Below, one piece after another: positions 13,344 through 25,600 of a stretch of DNA of 64,000 bases. The notes below the pieces were generated by a model. It was not told the DNA's origin. It worked only from the letters and a program-made list of their open reading frames with translations, and ran no database searches. Origin of the DNA: Anastatus disparis (Eukaryota; Arthropoda; Insecta; Hymenoptera; Eupelmidae). Positions within the stretch are counted from its first letter, which is position 1; each line of letters opens with the position of its first letter. Both the position numbers and the translations under genes were made by a program. The stretch is from assembly GCA_017163975.1 (NCBI GenBank), contig JAFFSR010000244.1, forward strand, positions 12,463,501 to 12,527,500, given 5' to 3'.

Positions 13344-15156
13344 GTACCTCTTTTCGTCGCGGTCACCCCTTTCCGGACTATACGACGACGACAAAGGAGG
13401 CCACAGAATAATTTTAGGTTCTTCTTTTCTTTTCTTTCATTCTTTCTTTCTTTTTTTTTTGCTGCTCTCTTACTCTCGCGTATATTCTGCGTTCAGAGAG
13501 AAAATCCTAAAAGGAGAGAAAGACTCCGCAGTGCGGATAATTTCTGGGTATAGAAAGCATTTCACACAACCCCTTTTTGCGTGTAAGGTAATACGATGAC
13601 AATGCGAAGGTAATGAGCCGCGAGAGGCGAATTTTCTTTTTTCTTATATTCTTTTAACTGTATAGGGAATATCTTGATATTACTAAAGTATATGTATATA
13701 TATACGCTGGCGTTGTATATAAATAAGTTGAAGCGAAGCAAAGATGCGCAAAGATGTTATTGCTCAATTAAGAAAAAAAGAATCTCAAGGGAGAAAGAGT
13801 TATAATCTTTTTCTTTTGCCAAAAGGATAATTGAGATTTACGCGAAAAGATGTTTGTTGGAAGGAACTGCAACGTGAGGTATAATTTGTTTTGAGGATAA
13901 TTTTAAATGCCTCGATGTGATGTTCTTTGGGTTGTTACTTTTAATGAGAGCAAGAAAGGATTGTTCAAACGTGATTTTAAGAATCGTTTTTATATTATTT
14001 ATAGTATTAACTGAGTCAAAAATTCAATTAAAAATTGATGTATTACAAGAATTATTTACATTGTTTTTGGAAATTTGTAACAAAAAAATAATTATATCAA
14101 GTTCTGTTTGTTTTCAAATCTGAAAATTAAAGTTTTTAAACAATAATTTTTTTTTGACGTTATTTTTAGTTGTTGCAAAATTCTTCCATCTGATATTAAC
14201 ATTAAGAAGAAAAATCTCTAGAAACAAAAAGAGCATTCTACTTAAGTGCGTTCTTTTAAAATCAATACATGATCTACTTTTTGAAAGTAAAAAATATTAT
14301 TTTGAAAATTTTTCTTTTTATCAAATATATTATCTACGGTCAGTTAATGTTTATTTATTTCAATAAAATATTTGTTCACTTGAGGTTAGTGGATTTGAAG
14401 GATACAAATTTTATTATTGATTAAACTGTATTGTTATAATGCACATAAAACAAGAAAAATTTCTGTTAAATGCACATAGATTATACTTTCTTCAAAATCG
14501 GATTTATCTTAGAGTAAAGAAAAAATGAGACTTGTATTGAATTTTTTACATTTATAATACAATCAGTGTCGTTGCTTATATTTGTTTTATATAAAAAATT
14601 CAATATATTTAAGTATAGATTATTTAATTTAGTAGTCCCACTTAAAAATATTCAAAATACTCACGCAAATTTGGTTATTTAGAAGTAAGGGTGAAATCAG
14701 TTTTGATTATTATGTAATAATTAAATTATGCTTAGAAAGCGTTACATATTTAACGTACTTTTGTAAAAGTATAATATAATTTAATTAAAAAATAATTATT
14801 TATCAACAATAAGTAAATTTCGTTCATAAATAAAATTTATTTCTTGCGAGTCCTACGAATATTTATATTTAACGTCTTTATTAAAAGTGAAAAGAAATCA
14901 AAAGCCAAACGATTGCACTTAATCGGAAAGAACAATAATAAAAGAAGAAAAAAAAAAGAATAGCTCGCGTCAGAACAGCGAGTTCAGGCGTTAAAGAAGG
15001 CGAGCCACACCATGCACCGACTTAAAAAAAAATAAAGAAAAAAAAAGAATTCTGACCGTAGCATAAGACGTCCGATGATAGATAGCTCAAGAATCTTTTC
15101 ACAGAGATCGCTCGACCGGAAGTAAAATGAATTTAAGATCCGCAAGCGCCTTGCTT

Positions 15157-15192
15157 CCTCTCCCCCCCCCTCTCTCTCTCTCGCTCTCCCTT
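15157..15192. repeat. Pyrimidine tract: C run then (CT)n
   Basis: A run of nine to ten C residues is followed directly by a CT microsatellite. Confidence 0.82.
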
Positions 15193-15344
15193 TTCCTACT
15201 TCTCTTCCTCCGGAAAAACTTTTCCTAATTTAGCACAATAATGGATAGCGTCGTTTCGAGGCTACAGTGAGCGTCGTTTGCTCTTTTTTTTCTTTCTTTC
15301 TTTCTCCCCGCCATCTTCTTATACTCGGTTGCTTCTAAGAAAAA

Positions 15345-15365
15345 AAGAAGAAGAGAGAGAGAGAG
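15345..15365. repeat. (GA)n microsatellite
   Basis: AAG units run into about seven GA units. Confidence 0.78.
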
Positions 15366-15810
15366 TGGGTGGAAAGCTTTACCAGAGTTTTATAGTCCGC
15401 GCTCGAGTGAGGTTACGCTGGTGGCTCTGAGGGGGGTATAAAGTTATTGAGTTAATTTTACATGAATAAGCATTGCTTATTATGAGATAAAATAAAAGAT
15501 CTTTCTTTTTTTTCATGGCTTAATTTTTTAGATTTAACAGATTTTTTCGAATATTTCGTAGATTATTTAAAAATTTGCTTATCTGTTTTCATACAATTTT
15601 ACTACGTAATTTATTAATAAGGTGAAAAAAAATTAAGATTTGGGAGATGGATATTTATATTTTCTCTTTTGGTTACATCTAATAAAATATATTCAATTTG
15701 TTTATTCAAAGTTTTGATAATTCATTGAAAACGTAGAAAATAAAAAATTTTTGTTGTTAAATAAACTGAACATAACATGATACGAAACGATGTATGGGTA
15801 ACATTTTTTT

Positions 15811-16007
15811 ATTTATTTATTTAACGTCGCTGCATTAATGCCATTGCTGCGATGCTAGTTTAACGACGGAGGTCGTCAGTGTATTTGTGAACTTCAGCAC
15901 ATGTAACGTACAGTGGTGCTTGTATCAATCGGCCGAGAGCGGGATTCGAACTTGGGACCTCGAGACTACGAGCCCATCGCTCTACCGACTGAGCCACTGA
16001 CGACTTC
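15811..16007 (-). mobile_element. tRNA-derived SINE, copy 2
   Basis: On the minus strand it has the same head and body as copy 1. The 5' end is GTCGTCAGTGGCTCAGTCGG, the B box is AAGTTCGAATCC, and the CGT anticodon-loop equivalent is present. The body carries CACTGACGACCTCCGTC and ends in AACGTTAAATAAATAAATAAA-type tail repeats. It is close to full length and among the best preserved of the seven copies. The A and B boxes look intact. I see no clear flanking duplication. Confidence 0.9.
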
Positions 16008-17969
16008 AATATATCATATTTAATATATACAATATGCTACAAAAATGAGGAAAGAAACCGATTCTTTTCAATTTTATCGATTTGTTTAACATTTAATTCA
16101 TTGGAGAAATTTCTATCAGTACAATTTCTTGATAATTCAGAACCAATCATCGCTTATATATTCAAAAAAGTATATTTATAACATGTGATATTGTTAAAAA
16201 AGAGATTAGTGATAAGATATAATAATTCTGAAGTATTTCTATTTATGTACTATTATTTATAACTTTTTAAAAATAATCATTTAATTGTTGCGAGTTCTTA
16301 TTTTAATTGTATAATTGATAGTATTACTTATACAACAGAGGAATTGTTGCCATTGTTGTAATAGAAATTAATCTAGCGAATTGGTAATAACAAAAATTTC
16401 ATAGATTTTATCATGAAGAAATATTCTGTTTACAAATGTTAGCATATCGTGATCGATATTCATTTAAATTAGCAAAAAATATACAACGAAATGATTCTTA
16501 ATTTGATTAAATAAAATAAATAAAACAAAAACTTCCAATCGCTATTTCTGTTTTCTAAACATTCATATTGTATATTTATATTTCTAGCAATACGTTAATT
16601 TAAAATTTAATTTAAGCTACTCTTTTTTTCAAATTAATTTAACTAATTACAAGGCTTAAAAAATAAGCTATACAATAACTCTAAAATAATCATAATACAA
16701 GAAGTCATTCAGGTTTCAAGAAAATAATATTTAGCAAGAAGTGAAATCTAGTTTTTTTTTACCAAACTGATGTATACATACTGTTTCGAAAAATCAAAAT
16801 AAGAAATTAACATTTTCCCATCTGTGCGTTAGCAAGCTGATTAGGCACGTATAGCAAACGCTTGCTTTTAGTTTACACTTATATACACGGTCAGCGTGAT
16901 GTATCCTTGGTACAAAAAGTTAATTATATGCTTTCTCCTAAGAAGCAATATGCGCAGCGAGGAAACAAGAAATTTTATAATATTTACAATTTTTCCAAGT
17001 ATATTAAAACAAGAAACACAGCGAGGAAAAAGGAGAGAGAGAGAGAGAGAGAGGGACGGCTCCGAGAATAAAATTTTTGGCATATAGTGCGTTTCGGAAG
17101 TAGATTTACACGATGTTAGTTTCTTGTTAAAGAAAACTGGGTCAGTATTGGCAAACGTTCAAATGAAAAGCAGAAGTGTCGGTTATAATGTTTCAGGGTC
17201 GATTACGTGCGCGTATGAGTGCACGGTTTAACGATTAATGTATTGCTTTTAACGATAAATTTATTGTAATTAACATTTCCTTTTTTTTGCCAATCTTATA
17301 AAATATTGAACTAATATTTAGTAAATATTACTAGGAAGTATTTATGAGTATATTTAAAAAAAAAAATATTTTTATAAATCACTGTCTGAGCCACTTATAG
17401 AAAATACATTAAACAAATTTTTAAAAATCATTATTTAAAAAATTTTTTATTATTTATAAATAATATGACAGATAAAAATTGCTTTTTTTACCTAAGAAGT
17501 TTACTAATTTGATTACGGTGAAATTAGAAGCAAATTTTCAAGTTAAAAAAAAGGTAATCGAAGCTTAATTCTCGGTAGAGAAGGCGCCGATATACCGTGA
17601 GAGTCGTCATCGACTTAATCGTCCGCGGGATTTTGTTACCTGGTGTATTACACGCGTCATGTAGTATATAGAGTTTATAACAAGAAACGCATCAAGTTCC
17701 GACGAGTTGACAATTCGGAAGAAATTTACTAGCTGAGGTGGTTAAAAGTTATTTATCAGAATTTTAAAATTTTTGTATACGTGAAGGATAGATTTTTATT
17801 TATTTTTATTCAATATTTGTACTGTAAACTTTTAATTTATTAATTTTTTATTAATTTATATAGTGCATTACTGAAATTTTTATTTTTACTTTGAATTTTA
17901 TTCAATAGTACACCAAACCACAAACTACATGGTCGAAATCCTAAAAAACCTCTAAAAAAAAACCTCTTT
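16008..17969. other. AT-rich non-coding stretch
   Basis: No gene is supported. A GA microsatellite lies at 17032-17053. Overlapping open frames on both strands around 16862-17087 are read through that repeat and are not credible genes. Confidence 0.55.
17032..17053. repeat. (GA)n microsatellite
   Basis: About ten GA units in a row. They cause artefactual Arg-Glu and Ser-Leu repeats in the overlapping open frames. Confidence 0.85.
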
Positions 17970-18131
17970 GTATGCGATTTCACAGTAAAATTACAATAAA
18001 ATTATGATTTTTTATGCAATTTCATAATAAAATTACTGTAAAATTACAAATTTTTATACTAATTTGCATAAAAATTAATGTATAAACTGGAAGTCAGTTG
18101 CATTAAATTTCATGGTTTTTCTCAACAGCGT
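17970..18131. mobile_element. Possible MITE related to the element at 32814
   Basis: The right-hand part, read on the minus strand, is CTGTTGAGAAAAACCATG followed by AAATTTAATGCA. This matches the left end of the element at 32814-33032, which runs from CTGTCAAAAATGACATG into AAATTTAATGC. The interior repeats TTTCATAATAAAATTACTGTAAAATTAC-like words. The left boundary is not clear and no target duplication was found, so this is a tentative family assignment from shared sequence only. Confidence 0.35.
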
Positions 18132-21100
18132 TTTTAAAAATTTTCTTCCATTAAATTCAGTTAACGCAATATTACGTTCAAGTTTTTCTCATTATGAAAT
18201 TTAAAAGTGTATGGAAAAGAAGAATTTATACTTTAATAACGATTACATTCGTTATGTGAATGTTTTTCTCCCGTCTCAATACTACATACTTTCATCCATA
18301 AAAAAGCTTCTTTCAGGATATAACAGATACATTTTTAAAATATATAATAATTTTGAAAGAGCGTAACTGAAGTCTCAAAAAAAAATCAACCATTCACATA
18401 ACGCAAGAATAAACGCAAACTCCACATACGCAAAAGTCAAAATTTATTCAATTCTTCAAAAAAGATGTAATTTTAACAAAACCTTCTTTATTCTAGAGTT
18501 GTATGAAAAAGTATAAAAAAAGAGAGATATTCGTTCATCCTGAGCGACTTAAACATAAAGCAGGCGTAGAAAAAAAATTATTTGACGACAAGAGCATTTC
18601 GTAATATATATACTTGGAATTAAATGAATTCCTTTTTCTCTATCCACGTGTAACCAGAAAAAAAATGCAATACTTTCTTCTTTTAAGTTTGATGCATTCA
18701 ACGTTGGATGAACTTGTTGTACAGTAGTACCGCATACATATTATGCGCGTGAGATGTAAAAAGAAAGGAAATAAAGAAAAAAAATGAGGTAGTTTCATTT
18801 TTTACGATAGCACTCATATATATTCCTCTTTCACTTTTCGTTCTTTTACTTTTCACCCTTTTCTCATCCTCTTTCATCTTTACTCAGTTTTTTTTTCTTC
18901 TTTTCTTTTTTTCGAGCGCACAGGTGACGCGCGCACACGCAAGCTCTCGTATTCTTGATAGTTGCTCGTAAACCGAATTAACAGTTTTACGTTCCTAGAG
19001 ACGTCGCCTTGGAAGCCCTTGAGAGAAGTTTTGTGTGTGTATGTGTGTGTGTATTTATATGCGCACTGCACGGAACTATAGGAAGGATTTATGTTGGTGA
19101 AATTTTCATTTAATTATGCTTCTGTTATGTAGAAAAAGTCAAAAAAATATTGTAACTATATTGCATTTTCTTACGAGAAAAATAATATTTAAAAAATTTT
19201 AGGTCTATACTTATACATTTTTTATATTATTGTATATTTATACCAAAATTACTTGAAATTCAATGAAGAAATGCCTATTTAAGTTTGTTTATGCATAAGC
19301 CTTATTTTATATTTTTTTGCTATTATGGAATGGAAATATATATTACGTAATTAATTGTTCATCGTTGATTATATTTAGTGAAAAAAACATGTTGTAATTA
19401 CGTCATTGCTTTATAAATAAATTTAAATTGGCTTCTGACGTAAAGTTTATCTATTAGTAGTACAAGCCTAATTTCTGTCTAATATGATTCCCGCATTAAA
19501 TTTTTATTTTCCGCAATTTCATTTTCCTTTGAATTTCAATACTTGCTAAAATAAATTCTATTCTGTTTTACCAAATACATATATACGTAATCAGCCCTTC
19601 TGTGCGCAATAATTCCTTCTTTTCAGTTAATCTACTCTACGGACTTCCGCCTGCAGCAGCAGAAGCAACAGCGCGCTCAATCTAAACCTGCTTACAACGT
19701 ATATCTTTCTATATATGTATGTTGTGATGTGTGTACTTGAAGCCCTTCGTTATTTCAAATCAAGCAACCATTCAACCTCTTTTTTTGCGTTTATCCTTCT
19801 TTTCTCTGACGTTATAGCTAAGTATGTTACGAAATTTTTACGATTTATGTTGAATGTATTTCTTTTATCGAATAAGAGTGCTATTTTCAAACAAAAAAAG
19901 CAAGATCTTTTTTTTTAACTTTTATATGAAATATGAATTAATTTATATAAGTTCGTTTAGTATATCTAATTTTTTTTTTACTAAAGTAAGAGAAAGATTT
20001 AAAATTGAAAAAAAAAATTATGTACATCTTTTTTAATACAAAATATTAAGCATTCCGATTTCTCAACATATTGTTCTTAATTGAGAAAACAGGCAAAATT
20101 TGTTAAGATATGAAAAACGTTTGATTGTAAAAATAAACTTTTTTAATTTATTTAGAAAAGCAAACAATAATTTTCTAAATATATCCCATCAAATCAAAAT
20201 TTTTTTTTGATCCACCCATACTCGACAGTATAATATACGCCCAAGCAATCTACAGCCGTCTATATACAATTACAAATACAAAATATAGCGTACATACTTG
20301 TATTCATAATGCTTTCGGGAATCAGTAAGCAGACGCGTTAATAAATGTTCGGCAGTCTAAGCGGAAGAAAGAGAGAGAGAAATCATAGCCTGTAAAAATA
20401 TTATACCCAGCTCTCTGTCTTTCTCTCTTACGAGCGCGAGCAAAGCGCCTGGCAAACAAAACGGAGGAGTCGTTTTCTGGTGTGTACGTGTATATATACC
20501 CCTTTTTTCCAAACGTTCCATAGTCGGCAGATGGCAAAAGGCGTACGCTGTATTTATTTTCGAGCAAACAAACACTTTAATGATGAGATCATGCGAAGCC
20601 GTACGCATATATACACATACGTATATATATGTACACAGATATGTGTATACGTATATCTGTATACAATGAGTTAAAGCACAGGCGGTCTTTTTCTCTCTTT
20701 CGCTCTTTCGATTGGCACAGCCGAAACTTTTTAAACTAGTAATTTTTTTTTGGAGATTCTAAGTATTAGAGAAGAAATCTTTTTTCAATATTAACATTTG
20801 AATATGTGAAACGTTATTGTTTGAGATATGATGAATATATACAAAAAAAATTATTGAAATTTGGGAAAATTATTAATTTTCATCAAATGATTGTAAATTT
20901 AAAATGTAACAGAGAAGTTAAAAATTTTTTATTAATAAACATGAGTATACAAAATAAAATAAATTTTAATTACTTTCAAAATCAATAAAAATAAAGATCA
21001 ATTTTAAGTTTAACAGATCATTTTACTTAATTTCGTATTAATTCGTTGGCTTCATTTTTAATTTATGGATTAAACATCAAAATTAAGTTTTTGTTATTTA

Positions 21101-22161
21101 AAAGATTCACAAAATGTTCCACAAATTATTAAAGATTACAACATATCAAATTTTTTATAATAAAATTTGTGTCATTTGAAAAAGCTGTTCAAATAAGAAA
21201 AAATTTTCAGAACAAAATAACAGTTTTAGTTGGTAAATATTCTTTGGAATTCGAAGTTTATAGGCAACAGATATCCCATAGTTTTTCTTCGAAGATAAAC
21301 AATTTTATCTAACAGATACAAAAAAGATTATATTTGGGTTAAATTTTTTTTAGTACTTGATTCTTTTTATATAAATGATTGAAATTTTCCAAAATTCAAA
21401 ATTTTTTTCTATCTCTTTTTACTTGTTACAAGAGATTCAATAACTGATAATAGAAAAGTAATCGATCGAAATGCGTATTTAATTTCAACGAAGTATAGAA
21501 AAAATTATAAGCCGTATGTAAATGAAGAATACGCATATAACCAATACAAACTGCTTATACATCTCTTCTTCTTTTTTTCTCGTTTTCTTTTTCTTTCTCA
21601 CTCATCGGCTCTTGGACTGAGAATAAAAGCATTGGGACGCTTGTGTACAAATCTATAGGCTTATGTGTATGTGTATTGAAAGAAGCGCATTATTTGTTCG
21701 CTCATATATTGTGAATAAAAGGAATGAAGAGAAAATAAAAAGGAAAACGCTAATGTATTATGGCAATCGCTTCCGAGCTTGTATTATTTTTTTTTTTTGC
21801 TTTTTTTATTATTATTATTTTTTTATTGTTTTGTTACTTTTTATATCCTTTCTTATATATTGGATACTCGAGAAAAAATACATGTGGGCTGTACGGATAA
21901 AAATTTTGTTGATAAAGCACATATGAGATTTATTTTAGACTTCACTGTATATGTAGAGTTTTAATGTGTTGTATATTCTTTTTTTTCTCTCTCTCGATGT
22001 TTGATATATATCTTAACCCTGTTTTCTTTAACGCATCGTGTGTTGTTTCGATTGATGAAAATTGGATGGTTACTTTTTTTATCGTATATCTTAGTTATAT
22101 GATGTTTATAGCGATAATTATAATTATACTTTTATTATTTTAGTTTCATAAGCTGAAACGC
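18132..22161. other. AT-rich non-coding stretch
   Basis: No gene is supported. It contains a TG repeat (19031-19052), a CAG-rich patch (about 19649-19672), alternating TA/CA/GT tracts near 20590-20670, and poly-T runs. Confidence 0.5.
19031..19052. repeat. (TG)n simple repeat
   Basis: GT dinucleotide run with one AT interruption. Confidence 0.8.
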
Positions 22162-22387
22162 ACACTGAAAAATTTGTATTAGTAAAAGTTACTAAGTACA
22201 ATGATAGCGTAGTCAGTGGTAATGATAAAAAAATGTTTTCACGTTACATAGTGAAATTTGAAAAACAGCAATTTTTATTATGATTCTAGTAAATTTTACC
22301 ATGTTACATGATAATTTCTTGCTGTAATAACAGTCTGTGACTACTTTACCATCATACCTTATAATTTTTACAAGAACAAGTTAGTGT
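22162..22387. mobile_element. Possible MITE, about 226 bp
   Basis: The left end begins ACACTGAAAAATTTGTATT. The right end, reverse-complemented, begins ACACTAACTTGTTCTTGTA. Deeper in, both arms contain a GTAGTCA block preceded by a similar AATGATAGC/TGATGGTAA region. The left arm also holds the small palindrome TTAGTAA-AAG-TTACTAA. There is no open frame. The inverted arms are imperfect and I could not identify a target duplication, so it may be an old, decayed element. Confidence 0.4.
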
Positions 22388-22627
22388 AGACATTGTTGAA
22401 CAATAGTGCTGAAACAATGCTGGAATGATTTATGATCGATTTCTAATTACTCAATGCAGAAAAATGTTATTTCAGTTTTTGATGTTTTTACGATTGTTGG
22501 TAGATGTAGGATAATTTATGACTTCATTAGAAGAGATGCATAGTTCGCTAGTTTATTTAGTTAAATTGTGAGTCTATATTAGGTAAATAAATGTAAAAAA
22601 TACGCAAATTAAAATCGAAATTTAAAG

Positions 22628-22658
22628 CCTTTAGACCCCCCTTCCGGGGTACTAAAGG
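22628..22658. repeat. Short GC-rich inverted repeat
   Basis: CCTTTAG-ACCCC and GGGGT-A-CTAAAGG pair as a 12-bp stem with one bulged base and a six-base loop. The flanking TTTAAAG and ATTAAAG partly extend it. It stands out from the AT-rich surroundings and could be a fragment of an old inverted-repeat element. Confidence 0.6.
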
Positions 22659-25600
22659 ATTAAAGTTAATAATTATATTATGAAATATTTTTTTACTCGT
22701 TAAACAAATATTATTTTTTATTATAAAATTTTTTTTTTTAATTTCTAATAATAGTTTTTTAAACTAAAACAGAAATTGTTGATAAAAATAATTAAAAAAA
22801 ATCATCAATGATAAATTGCAAATAATTTATCTATCAATAATCTTAACATTATTTTATATTTATTTCCTTAAATTATAACTTAAGTAAAAGAAAGTGTTTT
22901 GTACCCTTCGCAGTACACATAGTACAGCTAACAAACAGAAAAAAAGGAAGAAAAATCGATTTCAAAGTCAAACGTAAAACCAATTATCCTCGAACATTGA
23001 CATTTCAATCCCATAAAGTTTCCGTTCCGCACCCACTAAAACAAATTCAACAATAGTCGAAACGTTAAAAAGCATTTTCATGCATATAATCTATGACTCT
23101 AGATAGCAATACAGTTTCTTAACAACAATCATTCTCAAAAAAACAAAACGAAAAAAAAAGTGAGTTTCTCTCTTGGAACGATCTTAATCAAACAAAAGCG
23201 TCAAATATTAGCCCTAGCCCAGGATAGTTACACAACCCGTAACCTAAAAAAAAATTCAAACGATGACCGCACCCCCTCCTTTTAACGCACGGACAAAAAA
23301 AAATGAAAAAGAAAAAATAAAGAAAGGTAACCGCAGCAAGTACTCGACTGCAGTAAATATTGAATAGCAGTTGCATATCTATAGTCCACGCGCTCCTTAA
23401 AAGCTTTTTTCTCTCGTGAGTTAGTATAGGTTAGGTAGAGAGAGTAAAAAAAAAAGGTTTATAACCTAAAAGCGAGAGGTTATACCCCGAGAAGAGAGAA
23501 ACCAAATTGAATTTAGAAGGGAGACGTACTCTGCCACTATAGCACTACTACTGCTGTTAGATACTGCTGTTTAGATTCCTCGTTCGCCGCGGAGTTGTTT
23601 AGTTTAGAGGAACAAAGAAAACATCTATGTGTTTATTCTAGACCGTATAGCCCTGTGTACGCCGCATCCCAACATCATCTATCTTTATCTTTCTCGAACT
23701 CACTCTTATATATGCTCTCTTCATGAAGCGAAGGTTTTCAGATGCGTTTATATATATAAGTGTATATAGCCTTCAACTTTTCACTATATATACGTGTGTA
23801 TTGATATACACACATACGTATCTTTTTAGGAGCCTTTATGTACCCGCGGATATATATATTCCTTTTGTTCCCTGTGTCTTATGGAGCCGAGTTGATGCTC
23901 CTTTTTATTCTTTTGACAAGAAGAGCAATATAAAGTTTTTTTTATGCTTGGTCTCCTTTTTTCTAAACTGTTCAAAGATTTTTTTTTTGAAAGATTTGTA
24001 TCAGTGTATTGATAGATATTTTTAATTGTTCGTGCATTAAAGTAGTCTGAATAATCGAACTGTATAAGCACAGTAAGTCACAATAGTTAAAAGTTAGAAT
24101 TGAACATTGATTTCTTATAGTCAAAATATAATAGAAGACTTAAAAATTGTAGTTATTGTACTTTAACTGTTTGTTCATTTTAAATCCCCTACTGTAAAGC
24201 CTTCGAGCATACAAACGTTAAATCAATTTACAATAAATTTCTAAACATTGAAGGTCAATCTTCAATAAATACCTTCAATAAAAGTTTAATATTTTTAATT
24301 AATTTTCAATTAAAAATTATTTGTACTACTGAATTATATTACTGAATATTTGTTTGACAAAATTTACCAAAAAATTGATTAACCAAAAACTTAAAATGCT
24401 TTGATAACAATTAAAAATATGTTGAATTTACATTGTTAATTTATTTAGTCTGTTTACAAATACATTATCTCAGGAAGATCGCGAGACAACCGAAAAAAAA
24501 CCTGTTGTCGTTGTTGACTGGCTGTGCAGCTGCAGCATGTCTCTTTCGAAAAGTTTTTACGATTTTGACGAGGGTGCGTCAAGTCACGATTGTTTTTCTT
24601 TTAGATTCCACGAAACATACATACATCTCGTTGTTTGTGCTTTTAAAAACGAAATATTTTTGTCTGTATGAAAATTTCCTTAAGACGAGTCAAAGAAATG
24701 GTTTAATAAGTAATGTTTTAATTATTTTTGAAAATAAAATATGATAAAAAATTTTTGTGTCTAAAAAAATTTTTCAAAATGTATATGTTTATCGAAAAAA
24801 TTCAAATTTTATTATTTTAGCAACCGATACATCTTTATAAAATATCAAATTTTCTAATCGGAAGCCAGAAATAAGAAAAGAACTTATTCTAAGCCCAGCT
24901 GCATAAGTTGAAAATCGATAGTTGTTATTTCTTGCTTTGGAAATGAAAACAGTGAAGAAAAAGCCTTTCACGAAAGGGGATGTGAGTCTTGCCCTTGTTA
25001 ACTTCCCACAGGGTTACTTGTTTACTCTCTTGGTTATTGTTATTTCAAAAACATTGAATAAAATAGACGCGCACTAATGCAAGAAAGTTGTGTAAGCAGT
25101 AGGAGAAATTTAGTTTGTTCAAACTTTCTCCGTTGTTTATTTTTAACTTTTTTTTAAAAGTTGAATTAGTTATTAATAAAACTCTTTGGAGATAATGAGA
25201 TTATATTTTATTAGAATAGAAATATCTGATGAAAATTAAAAAAATATTTTCCATGTTTGTATGCAAAGCAAATCCTCATTCTTTTACGTTCCAATTCCAT
25301 ATTAAGTTCCCATATTCTTACTAAAATAAAATTTCTAGTAATTACAATGTAATAAACATAAGTAGAAATTAAATTTGAAGAATACTGAGAAAACAAAAAA
25401 GAAAGTCAAGAAAAAACGATAAAAGTCATGCACATAGTTAGAAGAGAAGAGCTTACAGAGAAGTTGCTTGTATTACCATGAAGAGTAAAGATAAAAGCCC
25501 AGTGTGAAAAGGCGGTTGTAGGTCCAGGTTGGTTATACAGCAAAAGGGAGAGTAACGCAATTTCCAAAATAAACGGGCGCGGGGCTCTGCAAATAATCAT

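Larger units (their letters stand above)
13344..15810. other. Non-coding stretch with pyrimidine tracts
   Basis: AT-rich DNA with two GA/CT microsatellites (near 15157 and 15345) and a few AT-rich open frames of 60-70 codons that show no recognisable domain. No gene is supported. Confidence 0.55.

Noticed and set aside
16862..17087. Overlapping frames with RERERE and SLSLSL repeats
   Set aside because: The repeats are translations of the (GA)n microsatellite at 17032-17053.
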